NCBI GenBank assembly: GCA_964492185.1
Contig: CAZBJH010000095.1
Location: 1 to 13,933 of the forward strand
Direction of reading: 5' to 3'
Source: JAFGSZ01 sp964492185
GTDB taxonomy: Bacteria > Bacteroidota > Bacteroidia > Bacteroidales > UBA10428
DNA: 13,933 bases
A program made the translations under genes and the position numbers. Under the pieces are notes generated by a model. It ran no database searches. It had not been told where the DNA came from and was given only the letters and a program-made list of their open reading frames with translations. Positions 1 to 8,015 of the stretch are shown one piece after another (within the stretch, counting starts at the first letter, position 1; every line of letters begins with the position of its first letter).

Positions 1-31
1 GTAGCGGGATCCGTCTCAGAAAAATCGCGTA

Positions 32-237
32 GATTTCAAGGAAGGTTTTCGTTGCGGGGCCCTGGAGGAACCCTGTCCGAGCGACGACGAAGGAGGAGTG
101 AGTTTGGGTTCCGCGGGGAGAAAACCTTTCGTAGTAAATCAAGTGATTTTTATGGACCGGTGACTTTTTTGCTAACTTTTTGTGTGGAAGACAAAAAGTT
201 AGTCGAACTGCCTTGCGGGCAGTTCGAAACACTGGCC
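32..237 (+). repeat. Composite hairpin-rich repeat, left copy
   Basis: Three stacked inverted repeats are visible. The first is a long imperfect hairpin with matched blocks GATTT/AAATC (32-36/136-140), AAGGTTTTC/GAAAACCTT (42-50/120-128) and GGAACCC/GGGTTCC (67-73/106-112). The second is a perfect 12-bp stem (172-183/191-202). The third is a perfect 10-bp stem, TCGAACTGCC/GGCAGTTCGA (203-212/218-227). Positions 73-237 align by eye with the reverse complement of 13784-13932: both begin CTGTCCGA, share a TTTTTTGCTWACTTTTT block, carry a GTCGAAC...GTTCGAAAC hairpin and end TGGCC. The segment is more GC-rich than its surroundings. An open Arg-rich frame crosses it (52-255, TTG start), but I regard this as a by-product of the repeat. 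The element may be a dispersed REP/MITE-like or terminator-like repeat; its function is unknown. Confidence 0.7.
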
Positions 238-300
238 TGCGGGAATGCATATTAAAACAATATTATTCTATAAAATAGCCTGGCAGATAGTTAACAGCTT

Positions 301-326
301 AAAAGAACGGAATTCCGGTCTTTTTT
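301..326 (+). terminator. Terminator-like hairpin
   Basis: AAAAGA pairs with TCTTTT (301-306/319-324), with one mismatch (307/318) above a CGG-AATT-CCG tip (308-317). The T-run continues to 326, so the fold reads best as an intrinsic terminator on the plus strand. It would end transcription entering from beyond the left edge, or from the left repeat, before the PorE-like gene. The reverse strand has only a short T-run. Confidence 0.5.
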
Positions 327-423
327 ATAATATTTTCTTTGATTAAGGGTTATTAATTTAGCCGGTATTATTAATTCATAAGGTTTGAGGTATATGTAAG
401 GCATATAAAGCTGAAGCTGTTTT

Positions 424-455
424 TTCGGGTTAATAATTCAATTCACTATATTTAC
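424..455 (+). promoter_or_regulatory. Possible Bacteroidota-type promoter of the PorE-like gene
   Basis: TATATTTA at 448-455 matches the Bacteroidota -7 consensus TAnnTTTG at all but the last base. TTTC at 424-427 lies 20 nt upstream, in place of TTTG. Transcription would begin near 462. That would leave an ATG at 463 with no leader and supports the downstream start at 496. The match is weak and positional only. Confidence 0.3.
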
Positions 456-495
456 AGTTTTAATGTATTTTTACAGGTTGAATAAAATACTTTAT

Positions 496-2493
496 ATGAA
501 GCATATTAAAATATCACTGACACTGGCAATAAGCTTTATATTTCTTTTTACAGCGCAAGCCCAGAGTAAAAGAAGTGAGAAAGCTTATGAAACCTTTAAT
601 GCCGGTGAATATTACAAAGCAATTGACCTGTTTAAAGATGCTTATCAGAAAGTTACCGACAGGCAGGAAAAACTGGATATTGCATTTGCTATCGCGGAGT
701 GTTATCGTCTGACTAATAATCCCCGCCAGTCGGCCATGTGGTACAGGAAGGTGATACTCAGGGATTATGAAAATCCTGTTGTTTACCTGTATTACGCGGA
801 TGCACTGAAGATGAACGAGGAATATGAAGAGGCCAAATTGCAGTATGAGAAATACAAAGAGCTTGTTCCCGGTGATCCGCGGGGATCGAATGGTATAGTT
901 TCATGTGATATGGCCATGGAATGGATTGAATACCCGAATGGTTATTCAGTGGAAGAGATGAGATTTTTCAATTCGCGTAACAACGATTACAGCCCAGCCT
1001 ATGCCCGTGATGATTACAGGCTGGTATATTTTACTTCATCACGAAGTGAAACAAACGGTAAGATGGAACATGGAGGTACGGGAGAAGATTTTGCCGATAT
1101 TTTTGAATCTTCCATGGATCGCAAAGGGAAATGGAGTACTCCTCTGCCCCTCGATGAAAATATTAATACGGAATTTGAAGAAGGCACACCAAGTCTCACG
1201 ACTGATTACAATACCATGTATTTTTCACGCTGTGACTATAGTAAGAACGAAGCTGCAGGCTGTCAGATAATGGTTACTAAACGAAGGAATGATAGCTGGG
1301 GCAAGGCAGAGGCACTTTCTGTGGTTGCAGACAGTCTTGTTGCTGCCCATCCGGCCATATCGCCTGATGAGCTGACACTTTATTTTGTTTCCGACATTGT
1401 CGGCAGTGTTGATGACGGTACAGGAACACCCAGTAAGGATATCTGGCGCGTAACACGTTCGACCCCATCAGATGAATGGGGAGAACCCCGGAATATGGGG
1501 CCGGGGATCAATACTCCGGGTGATGAATTATTCCCCTATGTTCATCCCGACGGTACTTTGTATTTTTCTTCTGATGGCCATATTGGTATGGGAGGCCTTG
1601 ATATTTTTAAGGCTACTCAGGATGAAGACGGCCAATGGAATATTGAGAATATGAGATATCCCGTTAATTCATCAGCCGATGACTTCGGCATTGTTTTCGA
1701 AGCTGAACGTGAGGCTGGTTTTTTAAGTTCAACAAGAAGCGGTCGGGATGATGATATTTTTTCTTTCATGTTACCGCCTTTGAAATTCAGTATTGTTGGT
1801 GTGGTGAAGGATGAAAAGACGGAGGAACCTTTGGAAAATGCCACGGTCAAATCAATTGGCAGTGATGGTACCACGCTTGAATCAAAAACAGAAGACGATG
1901 GCGGATTCAGGTTTTTGTTAAAGCCCGGAACGGATTATGTTTTTATTGCCTCAAAAGAGGGATATCTGCAGGGTAAAGAAAGGGAGACGACCAAGGGTGT
2001 GGAAAAAAGTACGGAGTTTAAAACAGAAATATTCCTTGCCTCTATCAAAGAACCCATACAGATAGAAAATATTTTCTTTGAGCTTGACAAAGCCGAATTG
2101 CGTCCTGAATCAATGGTTGCATTGGACAAGCTTGTTGAAACACTCAATGATAATCCGAATGTGACAATTGAGCTTGCCTCACATACGGACTCCAGGGCAA
2201 GTGATGACTATAACATGGATCTTTCATTACGAAGGGCACAATCGGTTGTCAGTTACCTGGTTGAAAACGGAATTGCTGCTGACAGGATGATAGCCAAAGG
2301 TTACGGTGAATCACAACCCAAAACGGTTGATGATAAAGACCATGAAGCTTATCCCTTCCTTCCCGAAGGACAGGTACTGACTGAATCATTTATCAACAGC
2401 CTGGAAGACGAGGATCAGCGTGAGCTTGCCCATTTCCTTAACCGGCGTACGGAATTTCAGGTGTTGACAACTGATTACCAGGAGAGTGAGTGA
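496..2493 (+). CDS. PorE-like TPR / PD40 beta-propeller / OmpA family protein
   Basis: A 665-aa envelope protein predicted to anchor to peptidoglycan. Residues run from the ATG at 496: signal peptide 1-23 (hydrophobic core, then AQAQ); TPR-like helices about 25-125; PD40/WD40-like beta-propeller about 165-425, with repeats of the type YFSSDG and YFTSSR; a carboxypeptidase-regulatory-like beta-sandwich about 432-515, starting VGVVKDEKTEEPLENATV; and an OmpA C-terminal domain about 528-658. In the OmpA domain, HTD (Asp565) and the RRA motif (Arg580) are the expected peptidoglycan diaminopimelate contacts. A PFLPEGQVLTESF insertion precedes the closing NRRTEF. This domain order is that of PorE, the T9SS protein of Porphyromonas gingivalis. 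However, Bacteroidota carry many paralogues, so T9SS membership is inferred. No lipobox cysteine is visible. An in-frame ATG at 463 adds 11 residues before a normal signal peptide and is less likely. It converges on the lipoprotein gene at 2544. Confidence 0.85.
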   Translation: MKHIKISLTLAISFIFLFTAQAQSKRSEKAYETFNAGEYYKAIDLFKDAYQKVTDRQEKLDIAFAIAECYRLTNNPRQSAMWYRKVILRDYENPVVYLYYADALKMNEEYEEAKLQYEKYKELVPGDPRGSNGIVSCDMAMEWIEYPNGYSVEEMRFFNSRNNDYSPAYARDDYRLVYFTSSRSETNGKMEHGGTGEDFADIFESSMDRKGKWSTPLPLDENINTEFEEGTPSLTTDYNTMYFSRCDYSKNEAAGCQIMVTKRRNDSWGKAEALSVVADSLVAAHPAISPDELTLYFVSDIVGSVDDGTGTPSKDIWRVTRSTPSDEWGEPRNMGPGINTPGDELFPYVHPDGTLYFSSDGHIGMGGLDIFKATQDEDGQWNIENMRYPVNSSADDFGIVFEAEREAGFLSSTRSGRDDDIFSFMLPPLKFSIVGVVKDEKTEEPLENATVKSIGSDGTTLESKTEDDGGFRFLLKPGTDYVFIASKEGYLQGKERETTKGVEKSTEFKTEIFLASIKEPIQIENIFFELDKAELRPESMVALDKLVETLNDNPNVTIELASHTDSRASDDYNMDLSLRRAQSVVSYLVENGIAADRMIAKGYGESQPKTVDDKDHEAYPFLPEGQVLTESFINSLEDEDQRELAHFLNRRTEFQVLTTDYQESE

Positions 2494-2543
2494 TATTGTG
2501 CGCGAGTGGTGAACCTTGAATGGTGAACCTGCGGAAATAAAGC

Positions 2544-3068
2544 TTATTCTTTAAACTCGATAATAAAGTCAGTGGTTGATTCCACGTTACTTTTATTAAG
2601 GGCGCGATCCCTTATATAGAAATCATATTTCAGTGTGTCGTAGGGAGGTTCAAATAAATAAGTAATATCAAGTTCAATAATCCCTTTAACGGTTTTATTC
2701 TGGCCTACCCTGTCCATCTTTTCATTATACATTATGGTATAGTTGTCCTGTGGAAAATCAGGATCAGGTTCTACTTTTTTGTAATTGCCGTCAATTTTTT
2801 CATACAGGGTAAGGAACAGGTTAAATCTTATTGAATCGGGATTTGAAGTATCGGTCGCCACTTCTTCATAAACACCCAGGTCGGCATCGCCATCAATGAA
2901 TCCGAATTCAAGTGTACCAAGAATAACATGGTTGCCCAGCAGGGTATCAATTCCTTCTTTGGTAGTGAAACTTTTAAAATCGATTTCCGGCACTTCACTT
3001 ATTTTTTCGATCTTCTCACAGGAGATAATCGCAAATAAAACAAACAATATATATACTATACTTCTCAT
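2544..3068 (-). CDS. Small lipoprotein of unknown function
   Basis: A 174-aa protein. Residues 1-17 form a lipoprotein signal peptide with lipobox IISC (Cys17), followed by a charged CEKIEK stretch. The mature part looks like a single all-beta domain. It carries an acidic turn, GFIDGDADLG (about residue 56), and a closing strand with YIRDRALNKSN that resembles D-x-A-x-N-x-SN strands in beta-sandwich domains. I do not recognise a named family; a metal-binding role for the Asp-rich turn is only a guess. It lies 78 nt downstream of der on the same strand, so it may be the last gene of that transcript. I see no clear TAnnTTTG promoter in the gap. Its stop is 50 nt from the converging PorE-like gene, with no obvious T-tailed terminator between them. 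Confidence 0.8.
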   Translation of the reverse strand: MRSIVYILFVLFAIISCEKIEKISEVPEIDFKSFTTKEGIDTLLGNHVILGTLEFGFIDGDADLGVYEEVATDTSNPDSIRFNLFLTLYEKIDGNYKKVEPDPDFPQDNYTIMYNEKMDRVGQNKTVKGIIELDITYLFEPPYDTLKYDFYIRDRALNKSNVESTTDFIIEFKE

Positions 3069-3146
3069 ATTATTTGTGTTATTACCTGTAAAATGTTGCG
3101 TTAAAAACAGTACTCATGCTAAGCTGTATTACTAATAAAGGCTAAG

Positions 3147-4451
3147 TTACTTTTTTCTCATATAAATACGGACAGGTACACCATGAAAATTGAAATTTTC
3201 ACGCAGCCGGTTTTCCAGGTAGCGCTTATAGGGTTCTTTAACGTATTGGGGAAGATTGCAGAAAAAGACAAAAGAGGGATACACGGTTGGAAGCTGAGTG
3301 ACGTATTTGATTTTTATATACTTCCCTTTCACAGAAGGTGGAGGAGATTGTTCGATAGCTTCAAGCATTACCTGGTTGAGTTTTGAGGTAGTGATCCTCC
3401 TTTTACGGTTTTCATAGACTTCAATAGCAGTTTCGAGCACTTTGTGCACCCGTTGTTTTGTTATCGCTGATATGAAAAGTACGGGAACGTCCCCGAATGG
3501 TGCAATGCGACTCATGATGTTTTTCGTGTATTCACGCGTTGTATTGGTGTTTTTTTCGAGCAGATCCCACTTGTTTACCAGCAGAACGATACCCTTATTA
3601 TTTTTTGCAGACAGGCTGAAAATATTTACATCCTGTGCCTCTATTCCCCTTGTGGCGTCAATAAGCAGAAGGCATACATCTGCCTGCTCAACTGCTCTTA
3701 TGGCTCTCATTACACTGTAAAACTCAAGATTTTCAGTTACCTTACCTTTTTTTCGTATTCCTGCCGTATCTACAAGAAGAAAATCATAGTTATACTTCCT
3801 GTAACGCGAATGAATGGAATCTCTTGTTGTGCCCGAGACAGGAGTCACGATGTTTCTGTTTTCCCCAATCAGGGTGTTTATCAGAGAGGACTTGCCAACA
3901 TTTGGCCGGCCAACAATTGCAAAGCGGGGAAGATCTTCTTCGTCTTCTTCTGACTTTCCTGAGAGTTTATCCACCAAAGCATCCAGCAGGTCACCCGTTC
4001 CCGAACCGTTTATTGATGATATGCTGTATATCTCTCCTAAACCCAATCTGTAAAAGACATTGGCTTCATATGAACGTTCAGTATTATCTACTTTATTGAC
4101 TGCCAGAATGACTTTCTTGTTGGTTTTTCTGAGAACCTTAGCTACAGATTCATCAAGATCAGTTATACCACTAATTACGTCAACCATGAACAAAACCATA
4201 TCTGCTTCTTCTATAGCGATCATGGCTTGTTTTCTGATCTCTTCTTCAAATGTATCATCCGAATTGCTTACATATCCTCCTGTATCAATTACCGAAAATT
4301 CCTTTCCGTTCCAGAGAGCTTTCCCATAGTGCCTGTCGCGGGTTACCCCGCTGATCTCGTGCACTATGGCGTCACGGCTTTCGGTAAGCCGGTTGAAGAG
4401 GGTGGATTTGCCTACATTTGGCCTGCCCACAATAGCAACAATATTCCCCAT
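3147..4451 (-). CDS. der: Ribosome biogenesis GTPase Der (EngA)
   Basis: A 434-aa cytoplasmic tandem GTPase needed for 50S subunit maturation. The first G domain has GRPNVGKS (9-16), GVTRDR (35-40), DTGG (56-59) and NKVD (119-122). The second has GRPNVGKS (181-188), SGTTRDS (206-212), DTAG (228-231), NKWD (293-296) and a G5 SA (328-329). A KH-like C-terminal domain (about 350-434) ends in a basic tail. An acidic linker (EEDEED, about 168-173) joins the two G domains, as is common in the family. All nucleotide-binding motifs are intact and the length is normal. It lies 134 nt downstream of era on the same strand. The gap contains a GACCGGTC palindrome (4493-4500) but no gene. Confidence 0.97.
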   Translation of the reverse strand: MGNIVAIVGRPNVGKSTLFNRLTESRDAIVHEISGVTRDRHYGKALWNGKEFSVIDTGGYVSNSDDTFEEEIRKQAMIAIEEADMVLFMVDVISGITDLDESVAKVLRKTNKKVILAVNKVDNTERSYEANVFYRLGLGEIYSISSINGSGTGDLLDALVDKLSGKSEEDEEDLPRFAIVGRPNVGKSSLINTLIGENRNIVTPVSGTTRDSIHSRYRKYNYDFLLVDTAGIRKKGKVTENLEFYSVMRAIRAVEQADVCLLLIDATRGIEAQDVNIFSLSAKNNKGIVLLVNKWDLLEKNTNTTREYTKNIMSRIAPFGDVPVLFISAITKQRVHKVLETAIEVYENRKRRITTSKLNQVMLEAIEQSPPPSVKGKYIKIKYVTQLPTVYPSFVFFCNLPQYVKEPYKRYLENRLRENFNFHGVPVRIYMRKK

Positions 4452-4585
4452 ATCCTTTTATCAATAAATTACAATGGTATTTTTATCTTTCAGACCGGTC
4501 ATCACAGCGCTTTCTGCCGTAACTCCCGGCATGAAAGACATACATGCTTTTATCTGTGCTGTATTTCAGTCATAATCCCACCGAC

Positions 4586-5461
4586 CTAATAGCCGAAATT
4601 TTTCAGCTGTTTACTTTTGTCTCTCCAGTCTTTGTTTACTTTGACAAACAATTCCAGGTATACTTTTTTGTCCAAAAATTTTTCAATATCCAGGCGGGCT
4701 GCCGTACCGGTTTTTTTTAACATTTTTCCCTGGTGCCCTATAATTATTCCTTTTTGCGTGTCCCGCAACACGTAAATTATTGCTCTTATCCTGGTGATGT
4801 TTTCTTCCTCTTTGAATGATTCTACTTCTATTTCAACAGAATAAGGGATCTCTTTCCTGTAATGCATAAAGATCTTTTCACGGATTATCTCGGCAACGAA
4901 AAAACGTTCCGACTTATCCGTCAGAGTATCTTTCGGGTAATATTCAGGCCCCGGAGGTAAAAATTCCAGGATTTTATCAAACAATACCTCAGTATTGAAT
5001 TTCAGTTTGGCTGATGTTGGAATGATGACAGCTCCGGGCAGGATCGATTGCCATGTACCGACCAGCTTTTCGAGCCCGGGCTGCTGAATAAGATCCACTT
5101 TATTGATAACCAATAAAACCGGAATATCTGTGTTTTTCAGGCGTTCAATATAGTCGTCATTCTTATCATATTTTTCAACAACATCGGTGACATACATTAT
5201 GATATCCGCATCAATAAAAGCTGTTTTGACAAATTTCATCATGGACTCCTGAAGTTTGTAATTCGGTTTTATGATCCCGGGTGTATCGGAATAGATGATC
5301 TGGAAGTTATCCCCGTTTACTATCCCCATTATCCGGTGGCGTGTTGTTTGTGCTTTTGATGTTATTATTGACAAGCGTTCCCCCACAAGGGCATTCATCA
5401 GGGTAGACTTCCCTACATTGGGATTCCCCAAAATATTAACAAATCCTGAACGGTGATCCAT
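4586..5461 (-). CDS. era: Ribosome assembly GTPase Era
   Basis: A 291-aa GTPase that binds the 3' end of 16S rRNA through a KH domain during 30S assembly. Visible motifs are GNPNVGKS (12-19), TTRHR (39-43, G2/switch I), DTPG (59-62), NKVD (120-123) and TSAK (149-152). The KH domain occupies about 195-280 and includes IIGHQGKMLKK (240-250), the RNA-binding loop. No residues appear to be missing. The start codon follows the stop of the DUF5686 gene by 10 nt, which implies co-transcription with it. Der lies next downstream, so two ribosome-assembly GTPases are neighbours. Confidence 0.97.
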   Translation of the reverse strand: MDHRSGFVNILGNPNVGKSTLMNALVGERLSIITSKAQTTRHRIMGIVNGDNFQIIYSDTPGIIKPNYKLQESMMKFVKTAFIDADIIMYVTDVVEKYDKNDDYIERLKNTDIPVLLVINKVDLIQQPGLEKLVGTWQSILPGAVIIPTSAKLKFNTEVLFDKILEFLPPGPEYYPKDTLTDKSERFFVAEIIREKIFMHYRKEIPYSVEIEVESFKEEENITRIRAIIYVLRDTQKGIIIGHQGKMLKKTGTAARLDIEKFLDKKVYLELFVKVNKDWRDKSKQLKNFGY

Positions 5462-5471
5462 TTTTTTCCGG

Positions 5472-7952
5472 CTATAGATTATAACTTATTGTGAATCTGC
5501 AGGCAAAGTTATCACTTATTTGTGAGAATGTGTAGGGCCCGTACCGGTAATATATCCCTATTCCATACCCGACAAATCTTTGTTTTAATAAATTATTGAC
5601 TAGTATTCCGCATTCATAGTATCCTTTATCAGGTATATTGAACCGGATATCGTTGTGCACGAAGCGTTTTTTAAGGTCACCGAACCCGGTATTGTTTACA
5701 ATAATAAATTCAGGATTGAAGTAGCGGTTTCTGAAAAATGGATTTCCGAAGTTGTGCCTGATAAACAGCGAAACAAACCTGTCGGCAAGAAACTCGTTCA
5801 TGCGCATGGTGGCAAATGTGTTTTTGGCTTCAACGGTAAAGGGCCTGTAGCTGCCATAACCGTTATATAACACAGGATAAGGGAGTTCGCCGTTGGCAAT
5901 GCCACCTGAAAGATCCAGGCTGGTTTCCCCGGCTGTTTTGTAAGATATGATTTTTGAGATCCGGGCTTCGAGTTTCAGATAGTCGAAGTTGCCGTTTAGA
6001 AAATCCATCCCTTTTATTATGTTTCCATATAAAACGGGAAACCTGGTCCCCAGGCTGAATATATTGTCTTCAGGAGTGCGCGTAAGATTTTCACGATACG
6101 CGTAGCGAAATTTGAATCCGGCTTCGGTAATGTAAAACCTGCTTATATTTAAGGCAGGATTGTTATCATAGAGGCGATAAGTATAATCATTCGTTGCTGT
6201 TAATATATTTTGGTTCAGGTACAGACTGAATTTCATAAAACCAAATATCCTTGATTCCAGTTCGATCTCTTTCTTAGTTATCCGGTCCATATTCTCAATC
6301 ATGAATTTCCTGTAGTTTTCAGTGTTCAGGAGGGATGGTTTCTGATAAAAACTGTAGCCCCCGGATTCTGTAAGATCATCCAGGTAGCTGAACCTCAGCC
6401 GGGTTTCGTGTTTATTGCTGATGTTCAGAGCTACATTGGTCCCATATTTCCATTCTTTATCACGGAAACCATACGCGGCATGTCCACCCACCGAAACGAT
6501 CGCGGAAAGATTCTTATTTGTATGGCCCCCGAATCCCATTCTCAGTCCCTCATAGCTATTGAAGTCGATAAGCCCGCGCAGGTTAATATTAAAAAATCTC
6601 ACAGGCAAATAGCCCGTTGCTATTGTTTCAATCTGTTTGAATAAAAAATCAAAATTGTTACTTTCACCTATGCTGTCAACAATCCTGTATGTCTCAAGAT
6701 CTTTCAGTGTAAGGCTGTCAATTCGGTATTTATCCCAGGTTTCTACGGTTTGCTCATGTGCATCAGGATGTATCTCAACAGATATATTGTCAAATTCACT
6801 TTTTGAAAAATCCGGGTTGATGTTTATATTAAACAGGAATGATTTACCGGTTCCCATGATCCTCATCTTTTGTGATTCGGTTTCCTCCACTAGATTATGG
6901 AATATGATTGTTGTATTGAGCTGTACCGGGAACCAGTATTTGTTTAACTGAAGATCATATTGCTGCTGTATTTTTATTGTGAAAGGATCATCTTCAGGAG
7001 TAGCTGCCTGGGCAAGCACATTTTGAATGGCATAGTTATATGAGTTTATGTACAATATGCCTTTCAGGCCGTCGAAATTCCGGTTCCTGAGCGGCCGGTA
7101 GGAAATGATAAAAACGGTATCATCGCGGTTGGTGAAAAGGGTGTCTTCAAGTATGAAGGAATATTTTGAAGTGCTTCCCCTGCTTACCGGATTCAGGTAT
7201 TTTTTATTTCCGATAATGATCGGATCGTCATAGAAGGAAAAGGATTGAAACTGTGTAGCTAATAGTACAAATGACGGTTGTTTAAATCCCGAGATCCGTG
7301 ATGCAATGATCTCTTCCTTACTTAACCCTGGTTTTTTGTATTTTCGTGAGCTGACAGTTTCCATTAAAAACAGATGTTGCCGGTTAAGAAATTTCCTTTT
7401 TTCATTGCCGGATAAATCCTTTTTTTCACGGGGTACTTTTCTGTCTGAGACCGGATCCCCTTCTGTCGAACTGTCCTGATTAAAAGTAAAAGTCATCTTA
7501 TCATATGCCATATAAGAAAATGATTCCAGGTTTTCGGGGTTATTGTTTTTTTTATTTTGTGTGACCAGTTCAATAATACGGTGTGCCGGATTGATTCCCG
7601 GAAAAACCCTTATTTCATCAATTGAGTATGCTTTGGGTTGTAATGCAACGAGCAGGTCTTTTGCCGGCATCCCGGAAAGTTCAATTTTATGACTTTCGTA
7701 TCCCACATAGCTGAATTCAAGAAACCTGGGGTCAGCATCATTCCCGATCTGAAAATTTCCGTTCATTCCGGTTACGAGCCCTTCCCCGGAGTGATTATAA
7801 ACAATATTCACAAATGGCAGGGCAGCATTTGTTTCGGCATCTATCACACGGCCTTTGATCATATTGTTCTGGCACAGTAATCCTGCAAAGGGGAATAAAA
7901 ATATTATATTAAACAGGGTAAAGGATTTTTTAACTGAACAGATGCCTTGCAT
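5472..7952 (-). CDS. DUF5686 / carboxypeptidase-regulatory-like outer-membrane protein
   Basis: An 826-aa protein. A signal peptide spans about 1-27; LLCQ contains a cysteine, but Leu at -1 does not fit a lipobox. A CarboxypepD_reg-like beta-sandwich follows (about 32-118), with IKGRVIDAETNAALPFVNI and FSYVGYESHKIEL. Next comes a DUF5686 region that opens with NPAHRIIELVTQNKKNNNPE (about 121-140), a signature stretch of this family. The C-terminal half consists of aromatic, alternating strands and ends in FTISYNL, which suggests an outer-membrane beta-barrel. The reaction or ligand of DUF5686 proteins is not known to me. The gene follows the pseudouridine synthase by 63 nt and precedes era by 10 nt, so it sits inside a run of ribosome-related genes. 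Confidence 0.9.
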   Translation of the reverse strand: MQGICSVKKSFTLFNIIFLFPFAGLLCQNNMIKGRVIDAETNAALPFVNIVYNHSGEGLVTGMNGNFQIGNDADPRFLEFSYVGYESHKIELSGMPAKDLLVALQPKAYSIDEIRVFPGINPAHRIIELVTQNKKNNNPENLESFSYMAYDKMTFTFNQDSSTEGDPVSDRKVPREKKDLSGNEKRKFLNRQHLFLMETVSSRKYKKPGLSKEEIIASRISGFKQPSFVLLATQFQSFSFYDDPIIIGNKKYLNPVSRGSTSKYSFILEDTLFTNRDDTVFIISYRPLRNRNFDGLKGILYINSYNYAIQNVLAQAATPEDDPFTIKIQQQYDLQLNKYWFPVQLNTTIIFHNLVEETESQKMRIMGTGKSFLFNININPDFSKSEFDNISVEIHPDAHEQTVETWDKYRIDSLTLKDLETYRIVDSIGESNNFDFLFKQIETIATGYLPVRFFNINLRGLIDFNSYEGLRMGFGGHTNKNLSAIVSVGGHAAYGFRDKEWKYGTNVALNISNKHETRLRFSYLDDLTESGGYSFYQKPSLLNTENYRKFMIENMDRITKKEIELESRIFGFMKFSLYLNQNILTATNDYTYRLYDNNPALNISRFYITEAGFKFRYAYRENLTRTPEDNIFSLGTRFPVLYGNIIKGMDFLNGNFDYLKLEARISKIISYKTAGETSLDLSGGIANGELPYPVLYNGYGSYRPFTVEAKNTFATMRMNEFLADRFVSLFIRHNFGNPFFRNRYFNPEFIIVNNTGFGDLKKRFVHNDIRFNIPDKGYYECGILVNNLLKQRFVGYGIGIYYRYGPYTFSQISDNFACRFTISYNL

Positions 7953-8015
7953 GGAATTAAAAATGATAATTTTTTATGTTAAATGAGAGCACAAAGTCTA
8001 ATATCCGCACTTTCT

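Larger units (their letters stand above)
238..495. other. AT-rich intergenic leader with no gene
   Basis: This stretch separates the left repeat from the PorE-like gene. It contains a terminator-like hairpin and a weak promoter match, listed separately. I see no open frame with coding character, no tRNA-like fold and no recognisable riboswitch. Confidence 0.5.

Noticed and set aside
52..255. 67-codon Arg-rich open frame with a TTG start
   Set aside because: It lies wholly over the left composite repeat, its residues reflect hairpin sequence, it has no recognisable fold, and the homologous right-hand copy does not preserve an equivalent frame.
463..495. Upstream ATG extending the PorE-like protein by 11 residues
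   Set aside because: The extension precedes an otherwise normal signal peptide beginning at 496, and the possible promoter would place the transcript start at about 462.
4227..4589. 120-codon plus-strand open frame spanning the der-era gap
   Set aside because: Most of it is antisense to the Der G1 region, and the part in the gap has no coding character.
5472..7952. DUF5686 protein as a lipoprotein because of LLCQ in the signal peptide
   Set aside because: The residue before the cysteine is Leu, which does not fit a lipobox; standard signal peptidase I cleavage is more likely.
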